The notes under the pieces: generated by a model
The model's database searches: none
Seen by the model: only the letters and a program-made list of their open reading frames with translations
What the model was told of the DNA's origin: nothing
Source of the DNA: Hydrogenophaga sp. SL48
GTDB lineage: Bacteria; Pseudomonadota; Gammaproteobacteria; Burkholderiales; Burkholderiaceae_C
DNA: 64,000 bases
Direction: 5' to 3'
NCBI RefSeq assembly: GCF_021729865.1
Contig: NZ_CP063400.1
Location: 2,418,001 to 2,482,000, forward strand
Part shown: piece after piece, positions 53,705-63,451 of the stretch
Layout: each line of letters opens with the position of its first letter
How positions within the stretch are numbered: the first letter of the stretch is position 1
Translations under genes and position numbers: made by a program

Positions 53705-55591
53705 ATGCAAGCGCATCTGCAGGCCCGACATGTCCCGTGGCTGGACCTGGCGGGCCTGCGGTTCAAGGACCACAACCGCAACGGCCAGCTCGACTCCTAT
53801 GAGGACTGGCGGCGGCCCGCCAGCGAGCGCGCGAGCGACCTCGTCGCTCGCATGAGCCTGGCCGAGAAGGGGGGCGCCATGATGCACGCCAACCCGCCGT
53901 CCTCGGCCTCGTCGACGCTGCCCGGCGCCGGCGTGGCCTGGGCGTTCCCCGCGGTGTCCGAGATGGTGCTCGGGCGCCACATCACGGCGTTTCTGAACCG
54001 GTTGAACACCGGGGTGCGCGAGATGGCTGCACAGCACAACCAGCTCCAGGCCATCGCCGAAACGGGCCGGCTGGGCATCCCGGCGCTGCTGTCGTCCGAC
54101 CCTCGCAACCAGTTCGCCGCATCGCAGGGGGTCAGCGTGGCGGCGGGCGCCTTCACGCAGTGGCCGGACCCCGCCGGTCTGGCGGCCATTGGCGATGAAG
54201 ATCTGGTGCGAAGCCATGCCGCGAGCGTGCGGCAGGAGTACCGCGCGGTGGGCATCCGGATGGCGCTCTCGCCAATGGCCGATCTCGCGGTCCATCCGCG
54301 CTGGCACCGCGGCAGTGGCTGCTTCGGCAACGAGCCCCAACTGGCCGCGCGCCTGGTGCGGGCCTATGTAGAAGGCATGCAGGCGGGTGACCGTGGTCTG
54401 TCGCCGGAGAGCGTGGTGTCGGTGGTCAAGCACTGGGTGGGCTACGGCGCCACACAGGTCGATGGCTTCGATGCCCACAACCACTACGGCCGGCACATGG
54501 GCGCCAGCAGTGCCGACATCGAATCGCACATCGTGCCATTCACCGGCGCCTTTGCCGCCGCCGTGGGGGCCGTGATGCCGGCCTACAGCTTGCCGCCCGC
54601 GGGCCTGACCGTGCAAGGGACCCAGGGTGAGATCGAACGCGTGGGCGTGGGCTTCAACCGGCAACTGCTGACCGACGTCCTGCGCCATCGGTTTGGCTTC
54701 GCCGGTGTGGTGATGTCCGATTGGCACATCACCGACGATGCCAGCCGCGCCTGCATCGAAGGAGCGCCACCCGGGAGCCTGCCGGGTCCGCAAGACATTG
54801 CCATGCCCTGGGGGGTGGAAGATCTGCCCAGGAGCGAGCGTTTCGCCAAGGCGGTGCTGGCCGGTGTGGACCAGTTTGGCGGTGCGCAGGATCCGGGCGG
54901 GATCATCGACGCGGTCCAGCGGGGACTGCTGCCCATGGCGACACTGGATCAAGCGGTGCACCGCATCATGACCCAACGGTTTGCGCTGGGCTTGTTCGAG
55001 GACCCCTACGTCGACGAGGACGCGGCCGAGTCCCTGGTGGGCCAGGATGCCGCGCAGGCGATGGCGCTGGAAGCGCAACGGCGCTCGCTGGTCCTGCTGA
55101 AAAACCACAGGGCCACGCTGCCGCTGCGCGGCAGGACGACGCTGTACCTGCACCAGATCGATGCCGAGCTGGCCCGGCGGTACGGGTTGGAGGTGGCAGA
55201 ACGGCCCGAAGACGCCGACCTCGCCATCATCGGACTGACCACGCCCCATGAGGTGCTGCACCCGCAACATTTCTTCGGGCGCCGCTACCGCGAAGGTGAC
55301 ACGGGCTTTGCCGAAGATGACCCCACGGTCCGGACGTTTCGCCAGATCGCCGCCTGTGTGCCGACCGTGGTGTCGATCTACCTGGAGCGACCCGCCGACC
55401 TGGCCCGCATCGCGCCCTGGGCCACGGCCATCGTGGCGCACTTCGGTCTGCGCCCGGAGGCGTTGTTCGATGTGCTGACGGGTCGTCATGCGCCGACGGG
55501 CCGTTTGCCCTTTGATCTGCCTTGGAGCGGTGAACGGCCATCACCCACCGAGCTCACCACGCACCGTGGTCAGGGCCTGAGCTACGGTTGA
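53705..55591 (+). CDS. Glycoside hydrolase family 3 (beta-glucosidase-like)
   Basis: This 628-residue enzyme hydrolyses a beta-glycosidic bond. It has the GH3 N-terminal barrel, with KHWVGYGATQVDG, AVMPAYS and the nucleophile Asp339 in VVMSDWHITDDA, and a C-terminal alpha/beta sandwich (RRSLVLLKNH). Near the N-terminus DHNRNGQLDSYED resembles an EF-hand-like calcium loop. There is no signal peptide, so it should act in the cytoplasm on an imported glycoside. It follows the porin gene and fits with the Gts-like ABC transporter. Confidence 0.88.
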   Translation: MQAHLQARHVPWLDLAGLRFKDHNRNGQLDSYEDWRRPASERASDLVARMSLAEKGGAMMHANPPSSASSTLPGAGVAWAFPAVSEMVLGRHITAFLNRLNTGVREMAAQHNQLQAIAETGRLGIPALLSSDPRNQFAASQGVSVAAGAFTQWPDPAGLAAIGDEDLVRSHAASVRQEYRAVGIRMALSPMADLAVHPRWHRGSGCFGNEPQLAARLVRAYVEGMQAGDRGLSPESVVSVVKHWVGYGATQVDGFDAHNHYGRHMGASSADIESHIVPFTGAFAAAVGAVMPAYSLPPAGLTVQGTQGEIERVGVGFNRQLLTDVLRHRFGFAGVVMSDWHITDDASRACIEGAPPGSLPGPQDIAMPWGVEDLPRSERFAKAVLAGVDQFGGAQDPGGIIDAVQRGLLPMATLDQAVHRIMTQRFALGLFEDPYVDEDAAESLVGQDAAQAMALEAQRRSLVLLKNHRATLPLRGRTTLYLHQIDAELARRYGLEVAERPEDADLAIIGLTTPHEVLHPQHFFGRRYREGDTGFAEDDPTVRTFRQIAACVPTVVSIYLERPADLARIAPWATAIVAHFGLRPEALFDVLTGRHAPTGRLPFDLPWSGERPSPTELTTHRGQGLSYG

Positions 55592-55615
55592 ATCACGGCA
55601 GTTCGACGCACGGAC

Positions 55616-56518
55616 TCAGTTCGAGCTGCCCATGGTCGGTACCAGATCGGGCAGCACGACATCGACCACCTCCTGCAACAGCGGCGACGTGATGTCGGGT
55701 CGCCACACCGCGTCGATCTGGATCACGCCCGCCTCGGGTGGCAGGGCGAAGACGCACAGACCCTTGCCTGCCGCGCTGGCATAGGACGCCGGCACCACGC
55801 AGATGCCGAGCCCCTGCCGCACCATCTGGAACATGCTCATCGGGTGTCGCGCCACGTGCACCAGTCGCGGGCTGAAACCCGCATTCATGCAGGCCGCCAC
55901 CAGCGAGTCGAACAGCGCCGAACGGTGCTCGCGCGAAAAAGTGACCATGGGTTCCTCTGCCAGATCGAGCAGGCCCAGCGCGCTGCGCCCGGCCAAGGCA
56001 TGGCCTTCGGGCAGGACCACGGCCAGTCCTTCGATGTGCACCGGCCGGCGCGCCAGTGCCTTGGCCACCACGCGGGCATGCACGAACCCCAGGTCGATGC
56101 GGTCCTGTGTCAGGGCGCGCACCTGGTCTTCCGAACCCATGTCGGTCAACACCACCTGAGCCTGCGCACCGCGCTCGCGCACACCCGCCAGGAACGCAGG
56201 CAACACGCGGTCGATCGCCGAGGTGGCCATGCCCACCCGCAGCGTGCCGGTTCGCCCCTGCCCTGAAAGACGGGCCCGCTGGAGCGCGACCTGCGCCTGG
56301 TCCAGCAGCGCGCGGCTGTCGTGGAGGAAGGTGCGCCCGGCCGCCGTGAGCTTGACCTCGCGTCGGTTGCGCTCCAGCAGCACGATGCCGAGCTCGTCTT
56401 CCAGCATCTTGATCTGGTGCGACAAAGGCGGCTGGCTCATGTGCAGGCGCAGCGCGGCGCGGCTGAAATTCAACTCCTCAGCGACGGTCACGAAATAGCG
56501 GAGTTGACGCAGATCCAT
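55616..56518 (-). CDS. LysR-family transcriptional regulator
   Basis: This 300-residue regulator starts with MDLRQLRYFVTVAEELNFSRAA and has a helix-turn-helix (LHMSQPPLSHQIKMLE) in the first 60 residues, then the periplasmic-binding-like effector domain (90-295). It is convergent with the GH3 gene and 55 bases after the thiolase stop. It is the only LysR gene near the three 46-bp elements, which carry T-N11-A boxes, so it is the best candidate for their regulator. Confidence 0.9.
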   Translation of the reverse strand: MDLRQLRYFVTVAEELNFSRAALRLHMSQPPLSHQIKMLEDELGIVLLERNRREVKLTAAGRTFLHDSRALLDQAQVALQRARLSGQGRTGTLRVGMATSAIDRVLPAFLAGVRERGAQAQVVLTDMGSEDQVRALTQDRIDLGFVHARVVAKALARRPVHIEGLAVVLPEGHALAGRSALGLLDLAEEPMVTFSREHRSALFDSLVAACMNAGFSPRLVHVARHPMSMFQMVRQGLGICVVPASYASAAGKGLCVFALPPEAGVIQIDAVWRPDITSPLLQEVVDVVLPDLVPTMGSSN

Positions 56519-56573
56519 GGTGGCTCAGCCTTTCAAAGTTGGCCGGACGGGCCGGTGATGCGCCGCGGTGTCA

Positions 56574-57776
56574 TCAGACCCGTTCCAGCACCACCGCGAT
56601 GCCCTGCCCCACCCCGATGCACATGGTGCACAGCGCGTAGCGGCCACCGCCGCGGTGCAGCTGGTTGATGGCGGTGGTGGCCAGGCGGGCGCCACTCGCG
56701 CCCAGCGGGTGGCCCAGGGCGATGGCGCCGCCGTTGGGGTTCACACGCACATCGTCGTCGGCCAGGCCCAGGTCGCGCAACACGGCCAGGCCTTGCGCGG
56801 CAAAGGCCTCGTTGAGTTCGATCACGTCCATCTGCGCCAGCGTCAGGCCGGTGAGCGCCAGCACCTTGCGCGTGGCCGGTGCGGGACCCATGCCCATGAT
56901 GCGCGGCGGCACACCGGCGGTGGCCATGCCGACCACACGGGCGCGCGGCGTGAGGCCGTGGCGGGCGGCGGCGGCTTCGCTGGCCAGCAGCAGCGCGGCG
57001 GCGCCGTCGTTCACACCCGAGGCGTTGCCGGCGGTCACGCTGCCCTCGGGCCGCACCACACCTTTCAGCTTGGCGAGCGCTTCCAGCGTGGTGGCGCGCG
57101 GGTGTTCGTCGCGGTTCACCACCAGGGCATCGCCCTTCTTCTGCGGCACATGCACCGGCACGATCTCGGCGTCGAACACGCCGGCCTGCTGCGCCGCCAG
57201 GGCCTTGGTCTGCGAGTCCAGCGCCATGCGGTCCTGGTCAGCGCGCGAGATGTTGAACTCGGTCGCCACGTTTTCAGCCGTCTCGGGCATGCTGTCCACG
57301 CCGTATTGCGCCTTCATCAACTTGTTGACGAAGCGCCAGCCGATGGTGGTGTCTTCCACGCTGTTGGCACGCGAAAACGCGCTGGTCGCCTTGGGCATCA
57401 CGAACGGTGCGCGGCTCATGCTCTCCACCCCGCCGGCGATCATCAGCTCGGCCTCGCCGCTCTTGATGGCGCGCGCCGCCGTGCCCAGCGCGTCCAGGCC
57501 CGAGCCGCAGAGGCGGTTCACCGTGGAGCCGGGCAGCGAGACGGGCATACCCGCCAGCAGCGCGCTCATGCGCGCCACGTTGCGGTTGTCTTCGCCGGCC
57601 TGGTTGGCGCAGCCGTAGATCACGTCGGCCACCGCTTCCCAGTCCAGTTGCGGGTGGCGTTCCAGCAAGGCCCGCAAAGGGATCGCACCCAGGTCGTCGG
57701 CACGCACGCTGGAGAGGGCACCGCCGTAGCGGCCGAAGGGGGTGCGCACAGCGTCGCAGATGAAAGCGTGGGTCAT
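56574..57776 (-). CDS. Acetyl-CoA acyltransferase (PcaF-type thiolase)
   Basis: This 400-residue thiolase cleaves 3-oxoacyl-CoA with CoA. The active Cys90 is in STVNRLCGSG, the second His in GGAIALGHPLGASGAR, and the second Cys in ALCTMCIGVGQG. NQAGEDNRNVARM near residue 58 is a hallmark of beta-ketoadipyl-CoA thiolases (PcaF/PaaJ). The start at 57776 follows GAAAGAAA; a 13-codon extension is rejected. A structured repeat separates it from the PrpD-like gene. It is the final step of the operon's beta-oxidation-like path. Confidence 0.9.
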   Translation of the reverse strand: MTHAFICDAVRTPFGRYGGALSSVRADDLGAIPLRALLERHPQLDWEAVADVIYGCANQAGEDNRNVARMSALLAGMPVSLPGSTVNRLCGSGLDALGTAARAIKSGEAELMIAGGVESMSRAPFVMPKATSAFSRANSVEDTTIGWRFVNKLMKAQYGVDSMPETAENVATEFNISRADQDRMALDSQTKALAAQQAGVFDAEIVPVHVPQKKGDALVVNRDEHPRATTLEALAKLKGVVRPEGSVTAGNASGVNDGAAALLLASEAAAARHGLTPRARVVGMATAGVPPRIMGMGPAPATRKVLALTGLTLAQMDVIELNEAFAAQGLAVLRDLGLADDDVRVNPNGGAIALGHPLGASGARLATTAINQLHRGGGRYALCTMCIGVGQGIAVVLERV

Positions 57777-57805
57777 GGTTTCTTTCTTCAGTTGTCTACA
57801 GCGAC

Positions 57806-57937
57806 GGAGCGCCAATCACACCGCACGAAGCAACGCCACCCAGGGGCACCGAGGAACCGGCTTTGCCGGGCCTCTGGTGCCGTCCCCCTCCCGCCGAAGG
57901 CGAGAGAGGGGGAAGACGCGAAGCGGCGCAGGGGGCG
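57806..57937 (-). repeat. Stop-codon-proximal structured repeat, copy 4
   Basis: This 132-base element starts 7 bases after the PrpD-like stop, in the gene direction, and is nearly identical to copy 3 (41818-41950). The main nested hairpin is the same. Confidence 0.75.
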
Positions 57938-57944
57938 TTTCATT

Positions 57945-59270
57945 TCAAGGAAGTTCGGCGCTCTGGTGCAGTTGCCAGATGCGGTCGAGCAGCGCGCGGG
58001 CATCGGCTTCGCCGATCACCGGCGTGGCCAGCTCCATCAGCTTGCCCTCCAGGTCGGCGTCGGACAGCGGCAGTTCGGGGTCGCCCTTGCGGTCGGGTTG
58101 CAGCAGCGTCAGGGTTCGACCGTCGCGCAGGGTGATGGTCACACGCGCACCGCGCCGGCCCGGGAACGCCGCGTCCACGGCGGGGTCGAGCGTCTTGTGG
58201 ATGCGCTGCATCAGCGCACGCGTGGCCGGGTCGTTCAGGCGATCTGGTTCAAACGCCGAGAGGCGCACGCTGCCGTGCACCAGCGCGGTGGCCACCATGT
58301 AGTGCAGGCTGAAGCGCGCCTGGTCGGCGTTCTGCGGGTCCACATGGGGGGCGATGTCGAGCGTGGGCTGGTAGACGCCGAGCGCCACGTGTTGTATGTC
58401 GGCGTGGGTGAAGCCGTGTTGCTGCTGCAAGGCCAGCACGCCGTCGATGGCCGCAAAGGTGTGGCCGCAACCGATGTGGTTCTTGAAGGTCAGGCGGGTG
58501 ATGTGGAAGTCGGCTCCGAGGGTGGCGCCCACGGCGGACCAGTCGGGCCCTTCGCTCATGGCATGGCCCAGCCCGGATTCGCCCTCCAGCACATCGAGCG
58601 AGCTGCGCATGCCGACCGCGGCCAGTTGCGCCGCCAGCACACCCGCCTCGGCCGCGCGCCCGGCGTGCAGCGGTTTGGCCATGGCTTCCAGGCGGAAGGC
58701 CTGTTGCAGACCGGCGGTGAAGGTGGCGGCGATGGCCAGTGCGTGGGCAAAGGCGGCCTCGTCCAGCTTCAGCAGGCTCGCCGCGGCGGCGGCAGCGCCA
58801 AAGCTGCCCATGGTGCCGGTGTTGTGCCAGTACCTGTAGTGCGGGCGGCCCATCACCACGCCGATGCGGGTGGAGACTTCATAGCCCAGCACCACGGCGC
58901 GCAGGAACTCGGGGCCGCTGGCGCCCGTGGACTGGGCCACGGCCAGGGCCGCTGCGATGGTGGCCGCACCGGGGTGGTACATCGCATCGCGAAAGCTGTC
59001 GTCCACCTCGGCGGCGTGTGCGGCCGTGCCCTGGATCAGGGCGGCCGCGCGCGTGGTGGCTGACCGCCCCTGCACCAGGTGCGATGCACCGCGGTCCAGG
59101 TCGTCGGCCATGGTCTGCATCAGCACCTGCACCGCCGGGGTGTCGAGGCCCGGGTAGATCGAGGCGTACCAGTCGATCACCGCGCGCTGGGCGTGGTGCG
59201 CCACCTCGGCGGGCAGGGGTGCCTGGGCAAAGCCCGTGGCAAAGCGCGCGAATGTTTCAACGGCGTGCAT
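57945..59270 (-). CDS. MmgE/PrpD-family protein
   Basis: This 441-residue protein belongs to the 2-methylcitrate dehydratase/cis-aconitate decarboxylase-like family. Motifs include DDSFRDAMYHPGAATIAAAL, YEVSTRIG, HNTGTMGSFGAAAAAA and the C-terminal domain after residue 270 (FKNHIGCGHTFAAIDGVL). It probably catalyses a dehydration or isomerisation of a branched or tricarboxylic acid. The ATG at 59270 lies 2 bases after the stop of the FadB/J-like gene; the long upstream extension is false. Confidence 0.88.
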   Translation of the reverse strand: MHAVETFARFATGFAQAPLPAEVAHHAQRAVIDWYASIYPGLDTPAVQVLMQTMADDLDRGASHLVQGRSATTRAAALIQGTAAHAAEVDDSFRDAMYHPGAATIAAALAVAQSTGASGPEFLRAVVLGYEVSTRIGVVMGRPHYRYWHNTGTMGSFGAAAAAASLLKLDEAAFAHALAIAATFTAGLQQAFRLEAMAKPLHAGRAAEAGVLAAQLAAVGMRSSLDVLEGESGLGHAMSEGPDWSAVGATLGADFHITRLTFKNHIGCGHTFAAIDGVLALQQQHGFTHADIQHVALGVYQPTLDIAPHVDPQNADQARFSLHYMVATALVHGSVRLSAFEPDRLNDPATRALMQRIHKTLDPAVDAAFPGRRGARVTITLRDGRTLTLLQPDRKGDPELPLSDADLEGKLMELATPVIGEADARALLDRIWQLHQSAELP

Positions 59271-59272
59271 CT

Positions 59273-61327
59273 TCAGTTCTCCGTCGTGAGCAGGTGGCGC
59301 AGGTCGCCGGCCACAAAGCCCGGCCCGCAGAGCCCGGCCAGCCAAGGCATGTCGTCCTGCAGCGCGGCAGCACCGCGTTCGCGGGCCCAGAACACCGGGC
59401 CGCCTTCCCAGCGCGGGAAGCCGTAGCCGTTCACTAGCACCACGTCCACGTCGGTGGCGCGTTCGGCCACGCCTTCGGCCAGCAGCAGCGCGGCCTCGTT
59501 GACGATGGCGAGCAGCGCACGGCGCACGATCTCTTCGTCGCTCAGGCTGCGCGGGGTCACGCCTCTTTCGGCACGGCACAACGCGATGAGTTCATGCACG
59601 GCCTCGTCCACCTGCGGACCCTTGCTGCCTTCGGGGTAGCCGTAGTAGCCCGCACCGGTCTTGCGGCCCAGGCGGCCCGCTTCGCAGAGGCGGTCGGGGA
59701 TGTGCACGTAGCGGGCCAGCGGGTCGCGCGTGGCGGCCTGGGCCTGGCGCATGCGCCAGGCGATGTCCAGCCCCGACAGGTCGGCCACCGCAAACGGCCC
59801 CATGGCAAAACCGAAGGCCTGCAGCGCGGCGTCCACCTGTTCGGGCCAGGCGCCCTCTTCGACCATGAACTCGCACTGGCGGCGGTAGGCCGCGTACAGC
59901 CGGTTGCCGATGAAGCCGAAGGCGTTGCCGGTCAGCACCGGCAGCTTCTTCAGCCGTTTGCCCAGCGCGAGGCCGGTGGCCAGCGCACCGGGCGCAGAGG
60001 CCTGTCCGCGCACCACTTCCATCAGCTTCATGACGTTCGCGGGGCTGAAGAAGTGCAGACCGATCACGTCGTGCGGTCGCGAAGTGGCCGCCGCAATGGC
60101 GTCCAGATCCAGGTACGAGGTGTTGGAAGCCAGCACCGCACCCGGACGCGCCACGGCGTCGATGCGCTGGAACACCTGCTGCTTCACACCCAGCTCTTCG
60201 AACACGGCCTCGATGATCAGGTCGGCGCCGGCCAGTTCGGCCCAGTCCAGGCTGGTCTGAAGCCGGGCTTCAACCGCTGCGGCCCCACTGGCGCTGAGCT
60301 TGCCGCCCTGCACCCGCGAGGCGTAGTGCGCGTGGATGCGTTGTGCGCCACGTTCCAAGGCGGCAGCATCCCGTTCCAGCAGCAGCACCCGGTAGCCCGC
60401 GTCCAGCACCGCGATGGCGATGCCCGAACCCATGGTGCCCGCGCCGATCACGGCCACGAGCTCCACGGCGCGTGGAACGGCGCCGTCCAGTGAAGGGTGC
60501 TTGCCGCTGTCGCGTTCGGCAAAGAACTGGTGCCGCAGCGCGAAGGCCTCGCGCGAGACACGCAGTTGCTGGAACACGGCGCGCTCGTTGGCCAGGCCGT
60601 CGTCGATGCCCACACGGGCCGTGGCGGTGATGGCATCAATGGCCGCCTGCACCGCGGGTCGGCGCTTGCCGGCCTTGAGTGCTGCGCTGCTGGCTTCATC
60701 CACGTCCGCGCTCTGGGCCGTGGGCACCGCCCGTTCGCGCACCCGCTGCTTCTTTCCTTTGAGCTGCCTGGCGTGCGCCACCGCAGCGCTGCGCAGATCG
60801 TCGGTGGCGATCTGGTCCACCAGGCCCGCCTCCAGCGCCGCCGCAGCGGGCACCCGTTCACCCGAACAGATCAAACGGATCGCGCGCGGAATGCCGACGA
60901 TGCGCGGCAGCCGCTGCGTGCCGCCCGCGCCGGGGATGATGCCCAGCGTCACCTCGGGCAGACCGACCACGGTGCCCGGCGCGGCGACGCGCGCATCGCA
61001 GCCGAGCGCCAGCTCGAAGCCACCGCCCAGCGCGGCGCCGTGCAGCGCCGCCACCACGGGTTTCCCGCAGGCCTCGATGGCGGCGATCACCGAGGGAAGT
61101 TGCGGCTCGGTCAGCGGCTGGCCGAACTCGCGCAGGTCAGACCCGGCGATGAAGGTGCTGCCGGCGCCGATGAGCACCGCGCCTTCGAGCGTGTCGTCGC
61201 TGCGCAGGGTCTCGATGGCGGCCATCAAACCCTGCCGCACGGCGGCCGAGCCGGCGTTGATGGGCGGGTTGTGAATCACGATGACGGCGATCTCGCCATC
61301 CCGTTCCAGGTGCACGCGTGGCGTCAT
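59273..61327 (-). CDS. Enoyl-CoA hydratase/3-hydroxyacyl-CoA dehydrogenase fusion (FadB/J-like)
   Basis: This 684-residue bifunctional protein has an N-terminal crotonase domain (1-180) with the oxyanion segment ALGGGFELALGCD and the catalytic Glu in LPEVTLGIIPGAGGTQRLP, then a 3-hydroxyacyl-CoA dehydrogenase part with NAD motif GAGTMGSGIA near 295 and HFFSPANVMKLMEVV, FGFIGNRL. It hydrates enoyl-CoA and oxidises the product. It is somewhat shorter than E. coli FadB (729). It lies 10 bases after the acyl-CoA synthetase gene. Confidence 0.93.
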   Translation of the reverse strand: MTPRVHLERDGEIAVIVIHNPPINAGSAAVRQGLMAAIETLRSDDTLEGAVLIGAGSTFIAGSDLREFGQPLTEPQLPSVIAAIEACGKPVVAALHGAALGGGFELALGCDARVAAPGTVVGLPEVTLGIIPGAGGTQRLPRIVGIPRAIRLICSGERVPAAAALEAGLVDQIATDDLRSAAVAHARQLKGKKQRVRERAVPTAQSADVDEASSAALKAGKRRPAVQAAIDAITATARVGIDDGLANERAVFQQLRVSREAFALRHQFFAERDSGKHPSLDGAVPRAVELVAVIGAGTMGSGIAIAVLDAGYRVLLLERDAAALERGAQRIHAHYASRVQGGKLSASGAAAVEARLQTSLDWAELAGADLIIEAVFEELGVKQQVFQRIDAVARPGAVLASNTSYLDLDAIAAATSRPHDVIGLHFFSPANVMKLMEVVRGQASAPGALATGLALGKRLKKLPVLTGNAFGFIGNRLYAAYRRQCEFMVEEGAWPEQVDAALQAFGFAMGPFAVADLSGLDIAWRMRQAQAATRDPLARYVHIPDRLCEAGRLGRKTGAGYYGYPEGSKGPQVDEAVHELIALCRAERGVTPRSLSDEEIVRRALLAIVNEAALLLAEGVAERATDVDVVLVNGYGFPRWEGGPVFWARERGAAALQDDMPWLAGLCGPGFVAGDLRHLLTTEN

Positions 61328-61337
61328 GAAGGCTCCC

Positions 61338-63446
61338 TCAGGCCAGCACGACCACGCCGTCGGCGGCGCTCACGCCCTGGCCTTGTGCGCGCACGAACAC
61401 CGGGTTGATCTCGGCTTCCACCAGTCGGTCCCCCAGTTGCGCCGCCATGCGGGAGAAGGCCACGATGGCATCCACCAGCGCGTCCACGTCGGCCTTGGGC
61501 CGGCCGCGGAAGCCGTCGAGCAGCGGCCAGGTCTTGAGGTCTTTCGCCATCGAGAGCGCATCGGCGCGGCTCAGCGCGTGGAGGCCCTGCGCGTCCTGCG
61601 TCAGCAGGCGCATGGTGGTGTCCTTGAACAGTTCGGCCGTCACGCCCCCCATGCCCAGCAGCACGGCCGTGCCCAGCGCATCTCGGTGCATGCCCAGGAT
61701 CAGCTCGGTGCCACCGCCCACCATCTCCTGCACGAGGAAGCGGTCGGGGCGCACGCCGGCTTTGGCGTGCACGTCGGCGGTCATGCTGATCAGGCGTTCA
61801 CCCACGGTCTCGGGCGTGAGGCCGATGGCCACACCACCGACGTCGCTCTTGTGCGTGATCTGCGACGAGAGGATCTTGAGCACCACGCGGCCACCCAGCT
61901 CGCGCGCGGCAGCTTCAGCCTCGGCCGGGGTGGTGACGACGCGCTCGGCGGCACAGGGCACCTGAAAACGAGCGAACAGCTGCTTGGCCTGTGCCTCGTC
62001 CAGCGATCCCGAAGGCAGCTCACCCGTGTCGACGGCGCTGCCCGCATCCGTGTCCTCGACCGGTGCGACGAAACTGCTCACCTTGTACATGGCGGCCAGC
62101 GCCGCGGTGCAGCTCTCGGCCGCGGCAAAAGCGGGCACGCCGTGGCGCGTGAGCAAGGCGCCCACCTCGGGCGCGTGCGGGCTCACATAGGCCATCACGG
62201 GCTTGTCCGAATCGGGCAGGCAGTCGCGGATGGCGTTGGCCATCAGCTCGGGCATGGCCAGGCTGGACGAACCCACGATGATCACCAGCGCGTCGTAAGT
62301 CGGGCTGGCCAGCAGGGCACGGATCGCGCCGCGCAGCAGGTCAGGCCGCAGGCCGGCGAGGGTCACGTCGATCGGGTTGCGGTCCAGCACGGCTTCGCTG
62401 CCGGTCTGCAGCGCGCGCAGCGCCTCGGCCGTGGCGGCATCCGGCGCCGGGGTCTCGAAACCGGCCACGCCCAGGTCGTCGGACACCAGCGTGCCGGCGC
62501 CGCCGGTGCTGGTGAGAATCGCCACGCGCTGGCCGCGCATGTGGCGGCCTGTCGCCAGGGCCACGGGGATGTCCAGCAGGTCGTTGAAGGTATGCGCGCG
62601 GATCACGCCCACCTGCTTGAACAGCGCGTCGTACATGCGGTCGGCGCCCGCCATGGCACCGGTGTGCGACACGGCGGCCTGGGCGCCCGCTTCCGAGCGG
62701 CCGATCTTGAAGGCCACCACCGGCTTGCCCTTGCTCGCCGCCTTGAGGCAGGCGGCCCGGAACTTGGCGGGGTCGCGCACGGTTTCGACGTACAGCGCGA
62801 TCACCTGCGTGGCCGGATCGTCCGCCAGGTGGTCGATGAAGTCAGCCAGCTCCAGGTCCACCTCATTGCTGGTCGAAATCAGCTTGGACAGGCCGATGCC
62901 GCGCGCGGCGGCCCGCGACAGCAGCGAGCCCAGGATGCCGCCGCTTTGCGACACCACGCCGATGCCGCCCACCGGAAATTCATCCATCTCCAGCGCTCCG
63001 GTGGCCGAGAGCACGATGGCGTCGGTCAGGTTCACCAGGCCGATGGTGTTGGGCCCCAGGATGCGCATGGACCCGGCCGCTTCCACCAGTTGCTTCTGGC
63101 GGCGCGCGCCGTCTTCGCCGGTCTCGGTGTAGCCACTGGCCAGCACGATGGCCGCCGCGCAACCGCGCGCCGAGAGTTCCTTCACCGCGAGGTGGGCCCG
63201 CTCAGCGCCCAGCAGCACGATGGCGACATCGGGCGTTTCCGGCAACGAAGCGATGTCGGCGTAACACGGCAGGTCGCCGATGCGGTCGGCCTTGGGGTTC
63301 ACCGGCAGGATGCGACCGGCAAAGCCGTGCTTCTGCAGGTAGGCCACCGGGCGTCCAGCGGTTTTGCCCGGGTCGGCCGAAGCACCGATGATGGCCACGC
63401 TGCGCGGCTGCAGAAGACGGGAGATCGCGTTGATGGGGGCGTCCAT
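61338..63446 (-). CDS. ADP-forming acyl-CoA synthetase (fused alpha/beta type)
   Basis: This 702-residue protein activates an acid to its CoA ester with formation of ADP. The first part is a CoA-binding Rossmann domain (RSVAIIGASADPGKTAGRP), then a ligase domain with the active His in VSHTGAMAG near residue 260, and an ATP-grasp domain at the end (GRVVLKILSSQITHKSDVGGV, VEAEINPVFV). The start at 63446 follows AAGGAG at 8 bases; a GTG nine bases upstream is possible but overlaps the ribosome site. Confidence 0.92.
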   Translation of the reverse strand: MDAPINAISRLLQPRSVAIIGASADPGKTAGRPVAYLQKHGFAGRILPVNPKADRIGDLPCYADIASLPETPDVAIVLLGAERAHLAVKELSARGCAAAIVLASGYTETGEDGARRQKQLVEAAGSMRILGPNTIGLVNLTDAIVLSATGALEMDEFPVGGIGVVSQSGGILGSLLSRAAARGIGLSKLISTSNEVDLELADFIDHLADDPATQVIALYVETVRDPAKFRAACLKAASKGKPVVAFKIGRSEAGAQAAVSHTGAMAGADRMYDALFKQVGVIRAHTFNDLLDIPVALATGRHMRGQRVAILTSTGGAGTLVSDDLGVAGFETPAPDAATAEALRALQTGSEAVLDRNPIDVTLAGLRPDLLRGAIRALLASPTYDALVIIVGSSSLAMPELMANAIRDCLPDSDKPVMAYVSPHAPEVGALLTRHGVPAFAAAESCTAALAAMYKVSSFVAPVEDTDAGSAVDTGELPSGSLDEAQAKQLFARFQVPCAAERVVTTPAEAEAAARELGGRVVLKILSSQITHKSDVGGVAIGLTPETVGERLISMTADVHAKAGVRPDRFLVQEMVGGGTELILGMHRDALGTAVLLGMGGVTAELFKDTTMRLLTQDAQGLHALSRADALSMAKDLKTWPLLDGFRGRPKADVDALVDAIVAFSRMAAQLGDRLVEAEINPVFVRAQGQGVSAADGVVVLA

Positions 63447-63451
63447 GGTCT

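Noticed and set aside
56568..59063. 831-codon open frame on the plus strand
   Set aside because: Antisense to the thiolase and PrpD-like genes, composition of a shadow frame.
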